This document shows positions 55,908-64,000 of a stretch of DNA of 64,000 nucleotides, piece by piece (within the stretch, counting starts at the first letter, position 1; each line of letters starts with the position of its first letter). Origin of the DNA: Hymenobacter sp. DG25B (GTDB lineage: Bacteria; Bacteroidota; Bacteroidia; Cytophagales; Hymenobacteraceae); NCBI RefSeq assembly GCF_000801315.1, contig NZ_CP010057.1:1-64000 (forward strand). The letters are read 5' to 3'. Both the position numbers and the translations under genes were made by a program. The notes below the pieces were generated by a model, which saw only the letters and a list, made by a program, of their open reading frames with translations, had not been told where the DNA came from and made no database searches.

Positions 55908-58118
55908 CTAGTGACGGGGTCCCCGGGTTTTCACTTGGGGCGCTTCGGTTTTGACCGGGGCCGGGGCTACGGTCTGGGTGGTGGCCTTCACCGTCTGCTC
56001 GGCTTTCGGCGCTTGGCGCTGGGCCAGCTCGTGGGCGGCGGGCTTCACCTCAATGCAGGCCTTGGCGGCGTTTACCTGCACGGTGCCGTCGAACTTCTGC
56101 CCGCCGCTGCCGCTGGCCATGTTAGCCAGCGCTACTACTTTGCCCTCGCGCAGGTCGTGGCTTTGCTCGGGGGTGAGCTTGACCCCGGCCACGGTGTCGT
56201 GCAGGGTCACCTTGTTTTCGGGCAGCACTACGACCTTGTTCATGGCCTTATCCACGGCCACGTAGCCGTTGAACTCGCGGCCCTGCTCGTCCTTAAGGCC
56301 GCGAACCAGGCCGGCGTTGCCTTCAGTTTCGAGGCGCTGGCGCTGCTCGGGCGTGAACGGCTGGCCGCCAATCTCGTTGGGAATAACCAGCTTTTCCTGG
56401 GGCAATTCCATTTTGAGCGTAGCCGTGCCGTCGGCCTCGCGGTGGAGCAACATCTTGCCCTCGAACTTCACGGGCTCCTGGCCTTCCTTGCCCGCTACCT
56501 GCATGGGCAAAAGGTCCGTTTTCTCGCCATTAAGCAACTTTTGCAGCTGCCCGCTGTCGGCTAACTCCGCCGTATTCAGGCCGAGGGAAGCCAACACCTT
56601 TTGCGGCACTTCATCGGCTTTGAATAACGCAGGCTCCGACGACCGCGCGACGGTCTGACGGGCGGCATTGCCAATGACGGGTTCCGCCGCCACGCTGAAC
56701 GGCTTTTCACTCTGCGCTGGCGGGCCGGGCGAAAGCTCCGGCTGGGCCGCCCCGGCGTGCCGGGTCAGGCGGGCCTGCAAATCCTGGCGGGTTTTCTCGT
56801 AGTCGACTTCCAGATTCTGCCGGGTCTTCGGGCCGCCGTTCAGGTGGGCATAGAAGTTTTTCAGAAACGCCGATGCGGGGTTGCCACTCGTGTCGATGTC
56901 AAAGATGCTCTTGCCGTCACGGATGACCTGCTCAGTGGTTTTGCCCTGCTGCTGGGCCAGTAGCTGCACCCGCTGTTCGGCCGCCGCCTGCTGCACCTGC
57001 TCCGGGGCGGTGAGGGCGTGCTTGGGCACGGCCGAGAGCTGGGCGCTGAGCGCATCCCACTGCTTCACGCCGAAGGCTTCGCGCACCTGCTTGCTACGCT
57101 GCGGCTCGTAGTCGTCATCGTAGCCCGCTTCCTGCCGCCGGGCCGCCGCCTGCTCGGGCTTCTCCATGACGGCCACGCCATTCCCCACTTGCCGAAACCC
57201 CTGCAGGGCCGCTTCGAGCTGGCCCAGCTTGTGCGACTCGGGGTCGTAGCTAACTGCGAAGCCGCCGCTGAGCTTGCCCGCCGGGTCGCGCTCCAGCTGC
57301 AAAGCGCCCACCGCCACGCCGGCTTCTTTTAGCTGGTCGAGGTAGGCGCGCATTTCCAGCAGCGGGGCCACCTCTTCGCCCTTCTGCTGCCAGGTAATGC
57401 GCAGCTCCCCGACCGGCTCCGCAGTGGCCGCAGCATCCGGGAAGGGTGTAGGAACCAGGGGCGGCTGCTCGCTGCCTGGCCCCTCCCCTACCGGTTGTTG
57501 CCGCTCCGGCGCGGCGACACCTTCTGCTACTTCTGCCCGGGCCTCGTCTCGTAACGCATCCGCGTAGGTGGCCCGGCTTTCGTCCGGTCCTTGCTGCGCG
57601 CGGTTGGCCACCCCTTCCAGTTCCGCTTCTGCCTCGGCACGAACTGCCCCGCTAGTGGTGGCCACCTCGCCAGCCAGTTCCTCGGCCCGCGTCGTCAATT
57701 CAGCTTGCTGAGTAGATTGTGGGGTTGCCTGGCCAAATACCAGCAACCGCTGCTCGGGTTCGGTTGCGCTGTAGCCCACGCGGCCCTGCTCGGTGATTTT
57801 CCAGTTATCGCCCACCTTTTCCAGCAGCGTGGGCTTTTCTACCGTGAGAAACTTATCCTCCCGGCCGGGGAGGCGGTTAGTGGTAAAGGCCCGCATCAGG
57901 GCGTGGTCAAATGCATTCAGCAGTTGGCCATCCGCGCCGGGGGCCGGCAGCAGCGCCGCCTGGTTGGGGTTGGCGGGATTTATCTGAATCTCATAGAGGG
58001 AGTGCCCGGCGGGCTGCCGCTGCAGGCTCTGCCCGCTGAGGTTGCCATTGGAGGTCGGCACCGCACTCAGGTACCAGCGCTCCGGCGTGGGGGTATTCAC
58101 TTCATCTTGCTCAGCCAT
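55908..58118 (-). CDS. DUF3945 family protein
   Basis: From the ATG at 58118 (MAEQDEVNTPTPERWYLSAV) the product has 736 residues; a frame extension to 58394 is a shadow. Residues 1-180 are strand-rich, 190-300 low-complexity and acidic. The C-terminal 170 residues have repeats of the DUF3945 type (LPQEKLVIPNEIGGQPFTPE, KVTLHDTVAGVKLTPEQSHD). The family is found on conjugative and mobilisable elements of Bacteroidota with unknown function. It lies between virD4 and the TOPRIM gene. Confidence 0.75.
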   Translation of the reverse strand: MAEQDEVNTPTPERWYLSAVPTSNGNLSGQSLQRQPAGHSLYEIQINPANPNQAALLPAPGADGQLLNAFDHALMRAFTTNRLPGREDKFLTVEKPTLLEKVGDNWKITEQGRVGYSATEPEQRLLVFGQATPQSTQQAELTTRAEELAGEVATTSGAVRAEAEAELEGVANRAQQGPDESRATYADALRDEARAEVAEGVAAPERQQPVGEGPGSEQPPLVPTPFPDAAATAEPVGELRITWQQKGEEVAPLLEMRAYLDQLKEAGVAVGALQLERDPAGKLSGGFAVSYDPESHKLGQLEAALQGFRQVGNGVAVMEKPEQAAARRQEAGYDDDYEPQRSKQVREAFGVKQWDALSAQLSAVPKHALTAPEQVQQAAAEQRVQLLAQQQGKTTEQVIRDGKSIFDIDTSGNPASAFLKNFYAHLNGGPKTRQNLEVDYEKTRQDLQARLTRHAGAAQPELSPGPPAQSEKPFSVAAEPVIGNAARQTVARSSEPALFKADEVPQKVLASLGLNTAELADSGQLQKLLNGEKTDLLPMQVAGKEGQEPVKFEGKMLLHREADGTATLKMELPQEKLVIPNEIGGQPFTPEQRQRLETEGNAGLVRGLKDEQGREFNGYVAVDKAMNKVVVLPENKVTLHDTVAGVKLTPEQSHDLREGKVVALANMASGSGGQKFDGTVQVNAAKACIEVKPAAHELAQRQAPKAEQTVKATTQTVAPAPVKTEAPQVKTRGPRH

Positions 58119-58274
58119 AGGAGAAATGGGTAGGTGAATAAAAGCTGTCCTTCCGGCCGGCGCAGGCGCGACCGGCCCGGAATTCGACCCTGCAAACCTA
58201 CCGGCCCCCACCAGGCCATGGGAAGAAAGTTGACGAGTGGCCGGAATTGGGCCGTGAGGTGCCACCCGGACACA

Positions 58275-58320
58275 CGAACGGCGCGGAGCCCGGGCGCTAA
58301 CCCTGACTCCGCGCCGTTCG
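58275..58320 (-). terminator. Strong hairpin after the virD4 3'-end fragment
   Basis: CGAACGGCGCGGAG (58275-58288) pairs perfectly with CTCCGCGCCGTTCG (58307-58320). It lies 21 bases beyond the stop of the virD4-like fragment at 58342. Its place suggests it was the original terminator of virD4 before the AT-rich cassette arrived. Confidence 0.65.
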
Positions 58321-58341
58321 GCTTGCCCACCTGTCCAGGCC

Positions 58342-58508
58342 TTACTTTTCTGCCTTCTCCTTGATGAGGTGCCGCAGCGTGGTGTCCTGCCCAATGCGCA
58401 GCAGTTCCCTTGCGCACAACTCCTTCACTTCAGTTTTCACGCGGCTGGAGTTGGCTTTAATCAAATCCTCGGCCTCGTCCTTGCCCGTGGGTGGGTTGAT
58501 GAAGCCGG
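58342..58508 (-). pseudogene. Duplicate 3' end of the VirD4 coupling protein gene
   Basis: Leftward GFINPPTGKDEAEDLIKANS, then SRVKTEVKELCARELLRIGQ and DTTLRHLIKEKAEK before the stop, closely match the last 54 residues of the intact virD4 (SFINPATGKDEAEEMIKANF ... EKTEK). At the DNA level roughly four in five bases agree with 60131-60297. The match stops abruptly at about 58508. It is a partial copy, not a gene, and marks the left border of the AT-rich cassette. Confidence 0.8.
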
Positions 58509-58666
58509 CGTAACAAAGAGCTGACAAGGCGCGTCCATCCAGTAGCAACTTAGTAGCCGTGTTGCTTTAACTGCACTAACTTGCGATTACCCTGCAGCAG
58601 AATTGCTATAGGCGAAGTAATAACAATGTTCGCACTGACAACATCATTAGATAAAACGACTTGATT

Positions 58667-59221
58667 ATGAGTATTAACTTATTTTGGGACAATTCCAATA
58701 TATGGCTTGTGGGGCAACAAGTTTGCAAGATGCGAGAGCCTGGTTATGAATTTGATTTTCGGATTCACGTAAAGAATTTGTTTGATTTTGCTGTTGATTC
58801 ACGAACGGTAGATTACGCATATGTAGGTGGTTCTATTCCACCAAACTCTGACCCGCTCTGGAATTACTTTTCTAAACTAGATATTAAAGTTGAAAAGCAA
58901 GAACGCGGACAAACCTCAGGCGGCGAAATAGCTGTGGATGAATCCATTCAACTACAGATGGCGAATAGAATCCTAGATAGCGAAGCACCAAGTCATATGC
59001 TATTACTAACAGGAGATGGAAGTGGATATCTCAACGGCAAGGGCTTTATTAAACAATTAGAAAGAGCCCTCAAACACGGATGGAGTATTGAGGTTGTGAG
59101 TTGGGATAAAGGATGCAACAGGCATTTGAAAGAATTTGCAGAAGCCAGAGGCATTTATCGCTCACTAGAATCAGTTTACGACAAAGTCACCTTCGTCAAC
59201 AATCAACGATGGGCAAAATAG
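58667..59221 (+). CDS. NYN domain protein, predicted ribonuclease
   Basis: From the ATG at 58667 (MSINLFWDNSNIWLVGQQVC) the product has 184 residues. NLFWDNSNIW carries the first acidic residue of the NYN/PIN-like nuclease fold, DESIQLQMANRILDSEAPSH and MLLLTGDGSGY the next two, and SIEVVSWDKGCNRHLKEFAE the end of the core. NYN proteins cut RNA with Mg2+. The DNA is much more AT-rich than its surroundings, a sign of transfer. An unknown gene follows 70 bases later. A defence or toxin role is inference. Confidence 0.8.
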   Translation: MSINLFWDNSNIWLVGQQVCKMREPGYEFDFRIHVKNLFDFAVDSRTVDYAYVGGSIPPNSDPLWNYFSKLDIKVEKQERGQTSGGEIAVDESIQLQMANRILDSEAPSHMLLLTGDGSGYLNGKGFIKQLERALKHGWSIEVVSWDKGCNRHLKEFAEARGIYRSLESVYDKVTFVNNQRWAK

Positions 59222-59291
59222 ACTGTTCTAATGATTTACATTCAGCATCATATTGATTAATACTAGAGCCAGCCAAAACACCATTTCATAT

Positions 59292-60113
59292 ATGAACCCA
59301 AATGGCAGCTTTCTACATATTGATAATTTTTCCGACTTAGGAAAAGTTTACGTGCATGACCATAATCCCGAGGTCAAACGCACTATTATACGACCTGTTT
59401 TCAAAGTAGAAAAGACAGAAAATCAGGCTTACTACTTTGCCCCTGGCTTCATTGATACTGACAATATATTTTTTAGCTGTCCTCTCGCAATCTCTTACGT
59501 TCAGGTCAATTCAGCCAAGCAAATTTTACCACAACATGGGCACAGTTCTATCATAGAGCTTAATATAAAAGCATTTAACAAAACACTTTCAAGCTATGTG
59601 AATGCTAAAATTGAGATTAAAAGGTGGAATATTGATTTCAAAATAATTGGTAAAGTAATAAATTTTATAAATCAATATATCAATTCTGAAAGAGATATAA
59701 AACTGATTGATTTCAATTGTTTTTCAAAGATTGATTTGGATTTGAAAGACAAATCAATAATTATTAGTGCAATTGATAGTTTAGAGTTTGTCTTTTTCGA
59801 TAACAGCATCAATAGAGTAGGAAAAGATAACTTCTTTTGGATTGAAGCAGAGATAAGAAACATGCCAGAAGATAGATACTTAAGAAAACTAATCATATCT
59901 AACTTGGCTAATCAATGCACGCGCGTCGAAACAAAAGAGTACGGAGCACTTATTGTCTTTGACATCGAATCAGCATATACGGCCTCTTACATCAGACGAA
60001 TGATTGAAGAATCTACTGCTTTAGAAAAAAAAGCAAAAGATTTATTGAAGCTCGATATGGCAATTGAATATAATCCTGTTGAACAATCAATTGAGCAATT
60101 AGCAATAAAGTAA
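59292..60113 (+). CDS. Unknown AT-rich cargo gene paired with the NYN gene
   Basis: From the ATG at 59292 (MNPNGSFLHIDNFSDLGKVY) the product has 273 residues; an upstream TTG start is less likely. It is rich in Ile, Asn and Lys and alternates strands (IIELNIKAFNKTLSSYVNAK, IKRWNIDFKIIGKVINFINQ), with a helical tail (IRRMIEESTALEKKAKDLLK). No membrane segment and no family that I recognise. It shares the cassette's low GC content with the NYN gene and ends 18 bases before the convergent virD4. Confidence 0.55.
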   Translation: MNPNGSFLHIDNFSDLGKVYVHDHNPEVKRTIIRPVFKVEKTENQAYYFAPGFIDTDNIFFSCPLAISYVQVNSAKQILPQHGHSSIIELNIKAFNKTLSSYVNAKIEIKRWNIDFKIIGKVINFINQYINSERDIKLIDFNCFSKIDLDLKDKSIIISAIDSLEFVFFDNSINRVGKDNFFWIEAEIRNMPEDRYLRKLIISNLANQCTRVETKEYGALIVFDIESAYTASYIRRMIEESTALEKKAKDLLKLDMAIEYNPVEQSIEQLAIK

Positions 60114-60130
60114 AAGACTCATTAACACCT

Positions 60131-62140
60131 CTATTTCTCCGTTTTCTCCTTGATGAGGTGCCGTAGCGTGGGGTCTTGCCCGATGCGCAGCAACTCCCGG
60201 GCACACAGCTCCTTCACTTCGGTTTTCACGCGGTTGAAATTGGCTTTAATCATCTCTTCGGCCTCGTCCTTGCCCGTCGCCGGGTTAATAAAGCTGGTAA
60301 TGTCGGGAATGGGCTGGTAGGCCTGGGCCTCGGCGGCCACCGCCTTCACGTCCACCTGAATCCGGGCGTGAAACACCTTCTGGTCGATTTCCTCGCCGAA
60401 GTTGTCGGCCACCGCGCCCACGAAGTTGCCCTGGGTGAGGTTGGCAATGGTGCTGGCCGGAATCATGCTATCCATCTGAGTCGAAAGGCTGGTGCTGGTT
60501 TCGCGCATATTGATGCTCAGACTCTGGCGCTGCTGCAGAATTTTGCCGAACCGCTCGCTCAGCCACTTGCCGCTGTTGCCCGACACCTGCCCGCTGAACA
60601 CGTTGCCCACGGTGTTCTTAATGACTTCGGCCTCCTTCTGGCCGTAGTCGCGCTCCAGCTGCGAGAAGTCCTGAAAGCCCAGGCAGGTGCTCACTTTGTT
60701 ACTGCGGGCCGTGGCAATGAGGTTGTCCAGCCCCTTAAAGTAGATGGTGGGCAGCTCGTCGATGATGATGGACGATTTACGCTTGCCCTTCTGGTTCACC
60801 AGCTTCACTAGCCGGGCATTGTAGAGGCCCAGCGCTGCCCCGTAAATGGCCTGGCGCTCGGGGTTGTTGCCCACGCACAAGACCTTGGGCTCCTCGTTGC
60901 TGTTGATGTCAAGCGTGAAATCGTTGCCCGACATCACCCAGTAGAGCTGTGGCGAGGCCAGCCGGCCCAGCGGAATCCGCGCCGAAGCAATCTGGCCTTC
61001 CAGCTGCTCAATGGCATCTTTCTGGAACGCCGACACGAACGGCTTTACCAGATTCTCAATCTCGGGGTACGAGGCCAGCACCGGGAAAATCTCTTCGTAG
61101 TCGCGGCTCAGAAACTCGATGACATGGGGAAAGGTGCAGTATTTACCCTTCTCAAACAGCTTCAAAAACCAAATAATGGCCGCCACAAAGTTGATGGGCG
61201 ACTCCACGAAAAAGTCGCCCTGCTTCTGAATCCAGCTCTTGTTGAGGTTGAGCATGATGGTAGAGGCGCTCTCGTAGGCGTCCACGATGTCGGTCATCAG
61301 CTCGGGCAGCAGCGGGTTGCAGCGGTGACTCTTGCGAGGATTGTCGAAGTTGATGACGTAGAAGCCCACGGGCTTATCAAACTTGTCCTGGTGGCGCAGC
61401 AGCGTGTTGTAGCAGATGCGGCTCAAATCGTCAAACTTGTAGTCGTAGATGTACATGCAGAAGCCCTTGGCCAAGTGCTGCCGGATGAACTCGTTGATAA
61501 TGGCGAACGACTTGCCCGAGCCCGGCGTGCCCAGCACCATGGTAGCTCGAAACGGATTCACCACGTTCAGCCAGCCGTGGTGCTTCTTGCCGCGCAGCTG
61601 GTACTCGGTGCGCAGGTTCACCGAGTACTCGTTTTCCATCAGCCGCTCCTCCTGCGGGAAGCTTTCGTTGGCCTTGTTAAAGATGTCCTTCATCAGGTCG
61701 TTGTTAAACAACCTACTCAGCCAGGCCCCGGCGCTCAGCAGCAGCAGAAAGCCCGCCGACAGCAGCCCGGTATATAGCGCCGTTGTTAGCCCGGCCCCCA
61801 GCGCGAAGCTGCGCACGATATCCGACCCGTAAATCAGCGCCAACCCGATGACCGCGTAACCCACCACCGAAGCCCCTTTGAGCTTTTCATTGGCCCGCCC
61901 CCGCGTGCCGAGGCAGCTCAGCAGCAGGAACACCACAGATAGCGTCTTACTCACCCAGCTGGCCTTAAACAGGAAGGTATTTTTGGTAAAGCTCTCCAGA
62001 ACATGCTCGACCACGGCCGGTGTCCAGCCCATGCTTTTGAAGTAGCCGAAGCAGTAATAGTAGATGTTAATGCCCATCAGCACAATGGCAAACAGGCGCA
62101 TAAACTCCATGATTTTCCGTAACCCTTTCTCGTCTTCCAT
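60131..62140 (-). CDS. traG: VirD4/TraG-type coupling protein
   Basis: From the ATG at 62140 (MEDEKGLRKIMEFMRLFAIV) the product has 669 residues. It has about four N-terminal membrane helices, then the Walker A loop VLGTPGSGKSFAIINEFIRQ (about residue 203) and Walker B SSIIIDELPTIYFKGLDNL (about 458). VSTCLGFQDFSQLERDYGQK is typical of TraG/TraD-like ATPases. It carries the relaxase-DNA complex to a type IV secretion channel supplied elsewhere. Its last 54 codons are repeated at 58342. It is part of a leftward mobC-mobA-virD4 operon, separated from mobA by 135 bases. Confidence 0.92.
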   Translation of the reverse strand: MEDEKGLRKIMEFMRLFAIVLMGINIYYYCFGYFKSMGWTPAVVEHVLESFTKNTFLFKASWVSKTLSVVFLLLSCLGTRGRANEKLKGASVVGYAVIGLALIYGSDIVRSFALGAGLTTALYTGLLSAGFLLLLSAGAWLSRLFNNDLMKDIFNKANESFPQEERLMENEYSVNLRTEYQLRGKKHHGWLNVVNPFRATMVLGTPGSGKSFAIINEFIRQHLAKGFCMYIYDYKFDDLSRICYNTLLRHQDKFDKPVGFYVINFDNPRKSHRCNPLLPELMTDIVDAYESASTIMLNLNKSWIQKQGDFFVESPINFVAAIIWFLKLFEKGKYCTFPHVIEFLSRDYEEIFPVLASYPEIENLVKPFVSAFQKDAIEQLEGQIASARIPLGRLASPQLYWVMSGNDFTLDINSNEEPKVLCVGNNPERQAIYGAALGLYNARLVKLVNQKGKRKSSIIIDELPTIYFKGLDNLIATARSNKVSTCLGFQDFSQLERDYGQKEAEVIKNTVGNVFSGQVSGNSGKWLSERFGKILQQRQSLSINMRETSTSLSTQMDSMIPASTIANLTQGNFVGAVADNFGEEIDQKVFHARIQVDVKAVAAEAQAYQPIPDITSFINPATGKDEAEEMIKANFNRVKTEVKELCARELLRIGQDPTLRHLIKEKTEK

Positions 62141-62275
62141 CGCTTGAAACGCTTGGTGAATCAAGCAACTTACCCCCGCCGGCAACGCCCGACGCGGATT
62201 ATTTGACGAGCGGTTCAAAGTCAGCGGTGAGGTGCAAATCGGCCACACGAACCAAACCACTCCCCCGCCCAGAAC

Positions 62276-63148
62276 TCAACGCGCAGGCCCTTTCCTGCGG
62301 GGGTGCTTTGGCGGCTCCGGTCTGCTTTGCCTTGGCAATGGGGGTAGTTCGACCACGGCGGGAGCAGAATCAGCTTCCGGCACTAGCGTGGCCTGCACTA
62401 TCGGCGCGGCCAGGGCTTCGCGCAGCTGCGCCCCTTTATAGCCCACCTCCTGCCCCCTCACCGCCACGCCGTTTGTTTCAAAGCCCACCCCGCGTAAAAC
62501 GCCGCCCTTGTCGTGGGTGTAGCGAATCCCAATCATCTCTTTTTGCAATTGTAAAGTCAGCCACTCCTCCCCTCCCCTATCAGGTTGGCTGAGTAAGTGC
62601 TCCAACGTCCTGCTTACCTGCTCCCGCGCCGCCTCCTTCGTTGGGTCCAGCGCCCGCAGGCTGCGCCTTCGCTCGGGAATAGGGTCCATGCCCAGCTCCT
62701 GACTTATCTGCCGCGTAATGGCTGGCTGCCGGTAGAAGTTATTATCCGTCCGCAGGGCCGGTCCCCCATCAATCGGCACCCGGTTCAGATAGATGTGAAC
62801 GTGGGCGTGCCGCTTATCCCGGTGCTCATACACCACCACTTGGTGCCGGTCAATGGGCGCGCCAATCAGTTCGCAGTAGCGCTTAGCCGCCGCCACTTTC
62901 TGCGCTTGGCTCACCACCTCCCCCGCCTTCCATGAGAGCACCGTATGCCACACTGGTTTCTGAATCTTTTTACTCTGGGCCGCGACGGCCCGCATGTCCT
63001 GCGCCATCTCCCTGGGACTACCCGGAATCAGATTAGCCACGACTAGAAGCGGAGCCTCGCCCGGCTCTTTGCCCTTGCCCTGCCGCTGCCCCGCACCGTA
63101 CGTTAGCGCCCCCTCGAAGTCATTACCGGTGGTGGTCTTTGCAATCAT
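62276..63148 (-). CDS. mobA: MobA-type relaxase (MOBP-like)
   Basis: This 290-residue protein starts MIAKTTTGNDFEGALTYGAG. The metal-binding triad is in RHAHVHIYLNRV (His114, His116, His118). The nucleophilic tyrosine is probably Tyr17 in ALTYGAG. Relaxase motif II-like VVANLIPGSPREMAQDMRAV and VWHTVLSWKAGE precede it. It nicks oriT and stays bound to the 5' end of the transferred strand. The C-terminus is Pro/Arg-rich. Its start overlaps the mobC stop (ATGA at 63145-63148). Confidence 0.92.
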   Translation of the reverse strand: MIAKTTTGNDFEGALTYGAGQRQGKGKEPGEAPLLVVANLIPGSPREMAQDMRAVAAQSKKIQKPVWHTVLSWKAGEVVSQAQKVAAAKRYCELIGAPIDRHQVVVYEHRDKRHAHVHIYLNRVPIDGGPALRTDNNFYRQPAITRQISQELGMDPIPERRRSLRALDPTKEAAREQVSRTLEHLLSQPDRGGEEWLTLQLQKEMIGIRYTHDKGGVLRGVGFETNGVAVRGQEVGYKGAQLREALAAPIVQATLVPEADSAPAVVELPPLPRQSRPEPPKHPRRKGPAR

Positions 63149-63468
63149 ACCAAGTACCCTCTGATAATGGCCAGTGCCTGCACTAACTGGGCTTCGTGGG
63201 AACTAAAGGACTTGCCAGCCTGCGCCAGTCGAGCTATCTGATTCAGGTTAGTACCGATACCTACCAGTTGCCGTCGCAGCTCCGGCGGGATATTTTCTTT
63301 GACCTCAACTCCCCGGCCTACGTCGCGCAAATAAGCCGACACTTTTTTGTAGCCAGCGGCCGTTGCTTTTGCCTGCAAATCCTTTTTCTCATCCGGACTT
63401 ACCCGCACGTCAATACGCAAAGTACGGCCTGCTTCAACGCTAATTTCAGCTTGCTTATCTGGTTCCAT
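63145..63468 (-). CDS. mobC: MobC relaxosome accessory protein
   Basis: This 107-residue protein has a ribbon-helix-helix start (GRTLRIDVRVSPDEKKDLQA, KATAAGYKKVSAYLRDVGRG) and the MobC motif RRQLVGIGTNLNQIARLAQA. MobC binds oriT and helps the relaxase open it. It heads the mob operon and overlaps mobA by four bases. Confidence 0.9.
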   Translation of the reverse strand: MEPDKQAEISVEAGRTLRIDVRVSPDEKKDLQAKATAAGYKKVSAYLRDVGRGVEVKENIPPELRRQLVGIGTNLNQIARLAQAGKSFSSHEAQLVQALAIIRGYLV

Positions 63469-63550
63469 GATGATTCTCGGGACATTAGCTTACCGAGGTT
63501 TACTAAAACTACTTTAGAATTTTGACTCACTAGATGCTATACGCTAAACT

Positions 63551-63637
63551 AGCAAGCCAAGCCATGTGAGCCTGCGAACTTGGCGGTGTCATTGAATCGG
63601 GCAAACGAAGTTTGTCCGGACAATGACATGGCTTGCT
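63551..63637. other. Nested inverted repeat, candidate oriT
   Basis: Three nested arms can pair. AGCAAGCCAAGCCATGT (63551-63567) pairs with ACATGGCTTGCT (63626-63637), leaving a five-base bulge. TGTCATTG (63587-63594) pairs with CAATGACA (63621-63628), sharing three bases with the outer right arm. GCAAAC (63601-63606) pairs with GTTTGT (63610-63615). The structure lies 83 bases before mobC, where relaxosome targets usually sit. No nick site could be confirmed by eye. Confidence 0.55.
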
Positions 63638-63689
63638 GGACGATGAACGAGCTATTGGAACGGGGGCGTTGCACGGTGCTAGGACTAGG

Positions 63690-64000
63690 GCTAGGCTTAG
63701 TGAGTTATGCCACAATGCAACTTTAACCCTTTGCAACTTTACACCCTATGGTCTCAACAATTTTGCCTTTACTACATAGAGTCATCTCTGGTTAATTCTG
63801 CCACATTACCCCATTGCACCTTTGCAACTATACAACTTGAGACAGGACAGAACGCATTGCGCTTGGGCGTTTAGTTAATTGCACCAATACACCAAAACAA
63901 CTTTGCAACTTTACCACACAGCTTCTTCACAAATTTTTGCCATAAAGTTGCTTTGCAACAATACAACTAATTACCTTCGCCACATTACAACTAAACAACA
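63690..64000. repeat. AT-rich field of TTGCAACTTTAC-like repeats
   Basis: TTGCAACTTTAC occurs at 63731 and 63903, with close variants ATGCAACTTTAAC (63715), TTGCAACTATACAAC (63822) and TTGCAACAATACAAC (63955). CACATTAC occurs at 63802 and again near 63981. Spacing is irregular. No gene fits the region. It may be a second origin, a partition site or a promoter block of a gene beyond the right edge. Confidence 0.5.

Noticed and set aside
58119-58394. Longer start of the DUF3945 protein reaching 58394
   Set aside because: The extension runs through the terminator hairpin and the virD4 fragment in another frame. The ATG at 58118 gives a normal start.
62536-62558. TTTTTGCAATTGTAAA inside mobA as another operator
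   Set aside because: It lies in the middle of a conserved coding region (TLQLQKEM) and is explained by the codons. I count it as coincidence unless a wider survey shows otherwise.

Overview
The window looks like one stretch of a large mobilisable plasmid (or a plasmid-like chromosomal region) from a Bacteroidota bacterium, most likely Hymenobacter or a close relative. The reasons are GC-rich coding with Bacteroidota-type promoter boxes (TAnnTTTG), a 287-residue primary-type sigma factor of the Bacteroidota form, families typical of the group (DUF6660, HYC_CC_PP, DUF6166, RND-TolC fusions), a Rep_3 initiator flanked by iterons, and a MobC-MobA-VirD4 set. No rRNA, tRNA, CRISPR array or recognisable transposase was found.

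Layout. 1-3.3 kb: decayed or mis-sequenced leftward genes (MBL hydrolase, YeiH-type exporter, LysR regulator). 3.4-9.5 kb: an AlbA-domain protein, the UmuDC mutagenesis pair, a coupled run of unknown genes, a CoiA-like nuclease and a DUF6166 protein. 9.6-15.1 kb: a defence island with a leftward operon (catalytically degenerate Argonaute, SIR2 NADase-type protein, unknown third gene) and a divergent pair ending in a PD-(D/E)XK nuclease. 15.1-20.4 kb: a leftward plasmid operon of small unknown genes ending in topoisomerase I. 20.6-22.4 kb: the replication origin (nine iterons in two opposed groups) and Rep. 22.9-27 kb: a sigma factor, an SMR transporter, a Crp-type regulator, two GNAT enzymes and an EamA transporter. 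27-31.3 kb: a second leftward plasmid operon, and ArdC. 31.6-32.7 kb: a Fic protein with a coupled partner. 32.8-53.4 kb: a long rightward metal-resistance island. Its first part looks selective for divalent cations (CzcA-type RND fused to TolC, adaptor, P-type ATPase, ZIP) and its second for Cu/Ag (CusA-type RND, CusC, two adaptors, metal-binding lipoprotein, Csp-like copper storage protein). 53.7-63.5 kb: leftward mobilisation genes (TOPRIM/DUF3991, DUF3945, VirD4, MobA, MobC), interrupted by a 1.6 kb AT-rich cassette (NYN ribonuclease plus unknown gene) set between two copies of the virD4 3' end. 63.5-64 kb: a nested inverted repeat that could be oriT, and an AT-rich repeat field.

How it fits together. 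Three copies of one promoter-like repeat lie about 34 bases before the leading genes of three leftward units (20.2, 30.0 and 31.2 kb), which suggests the plasmid backbone is co-regulated. Defence, SOS mutagenesis and metal-resistance genes are cargo. Several genes carry one-base frame changes, some of them in homopolymers, so some apparent pseudogenes may be sequencing errors.
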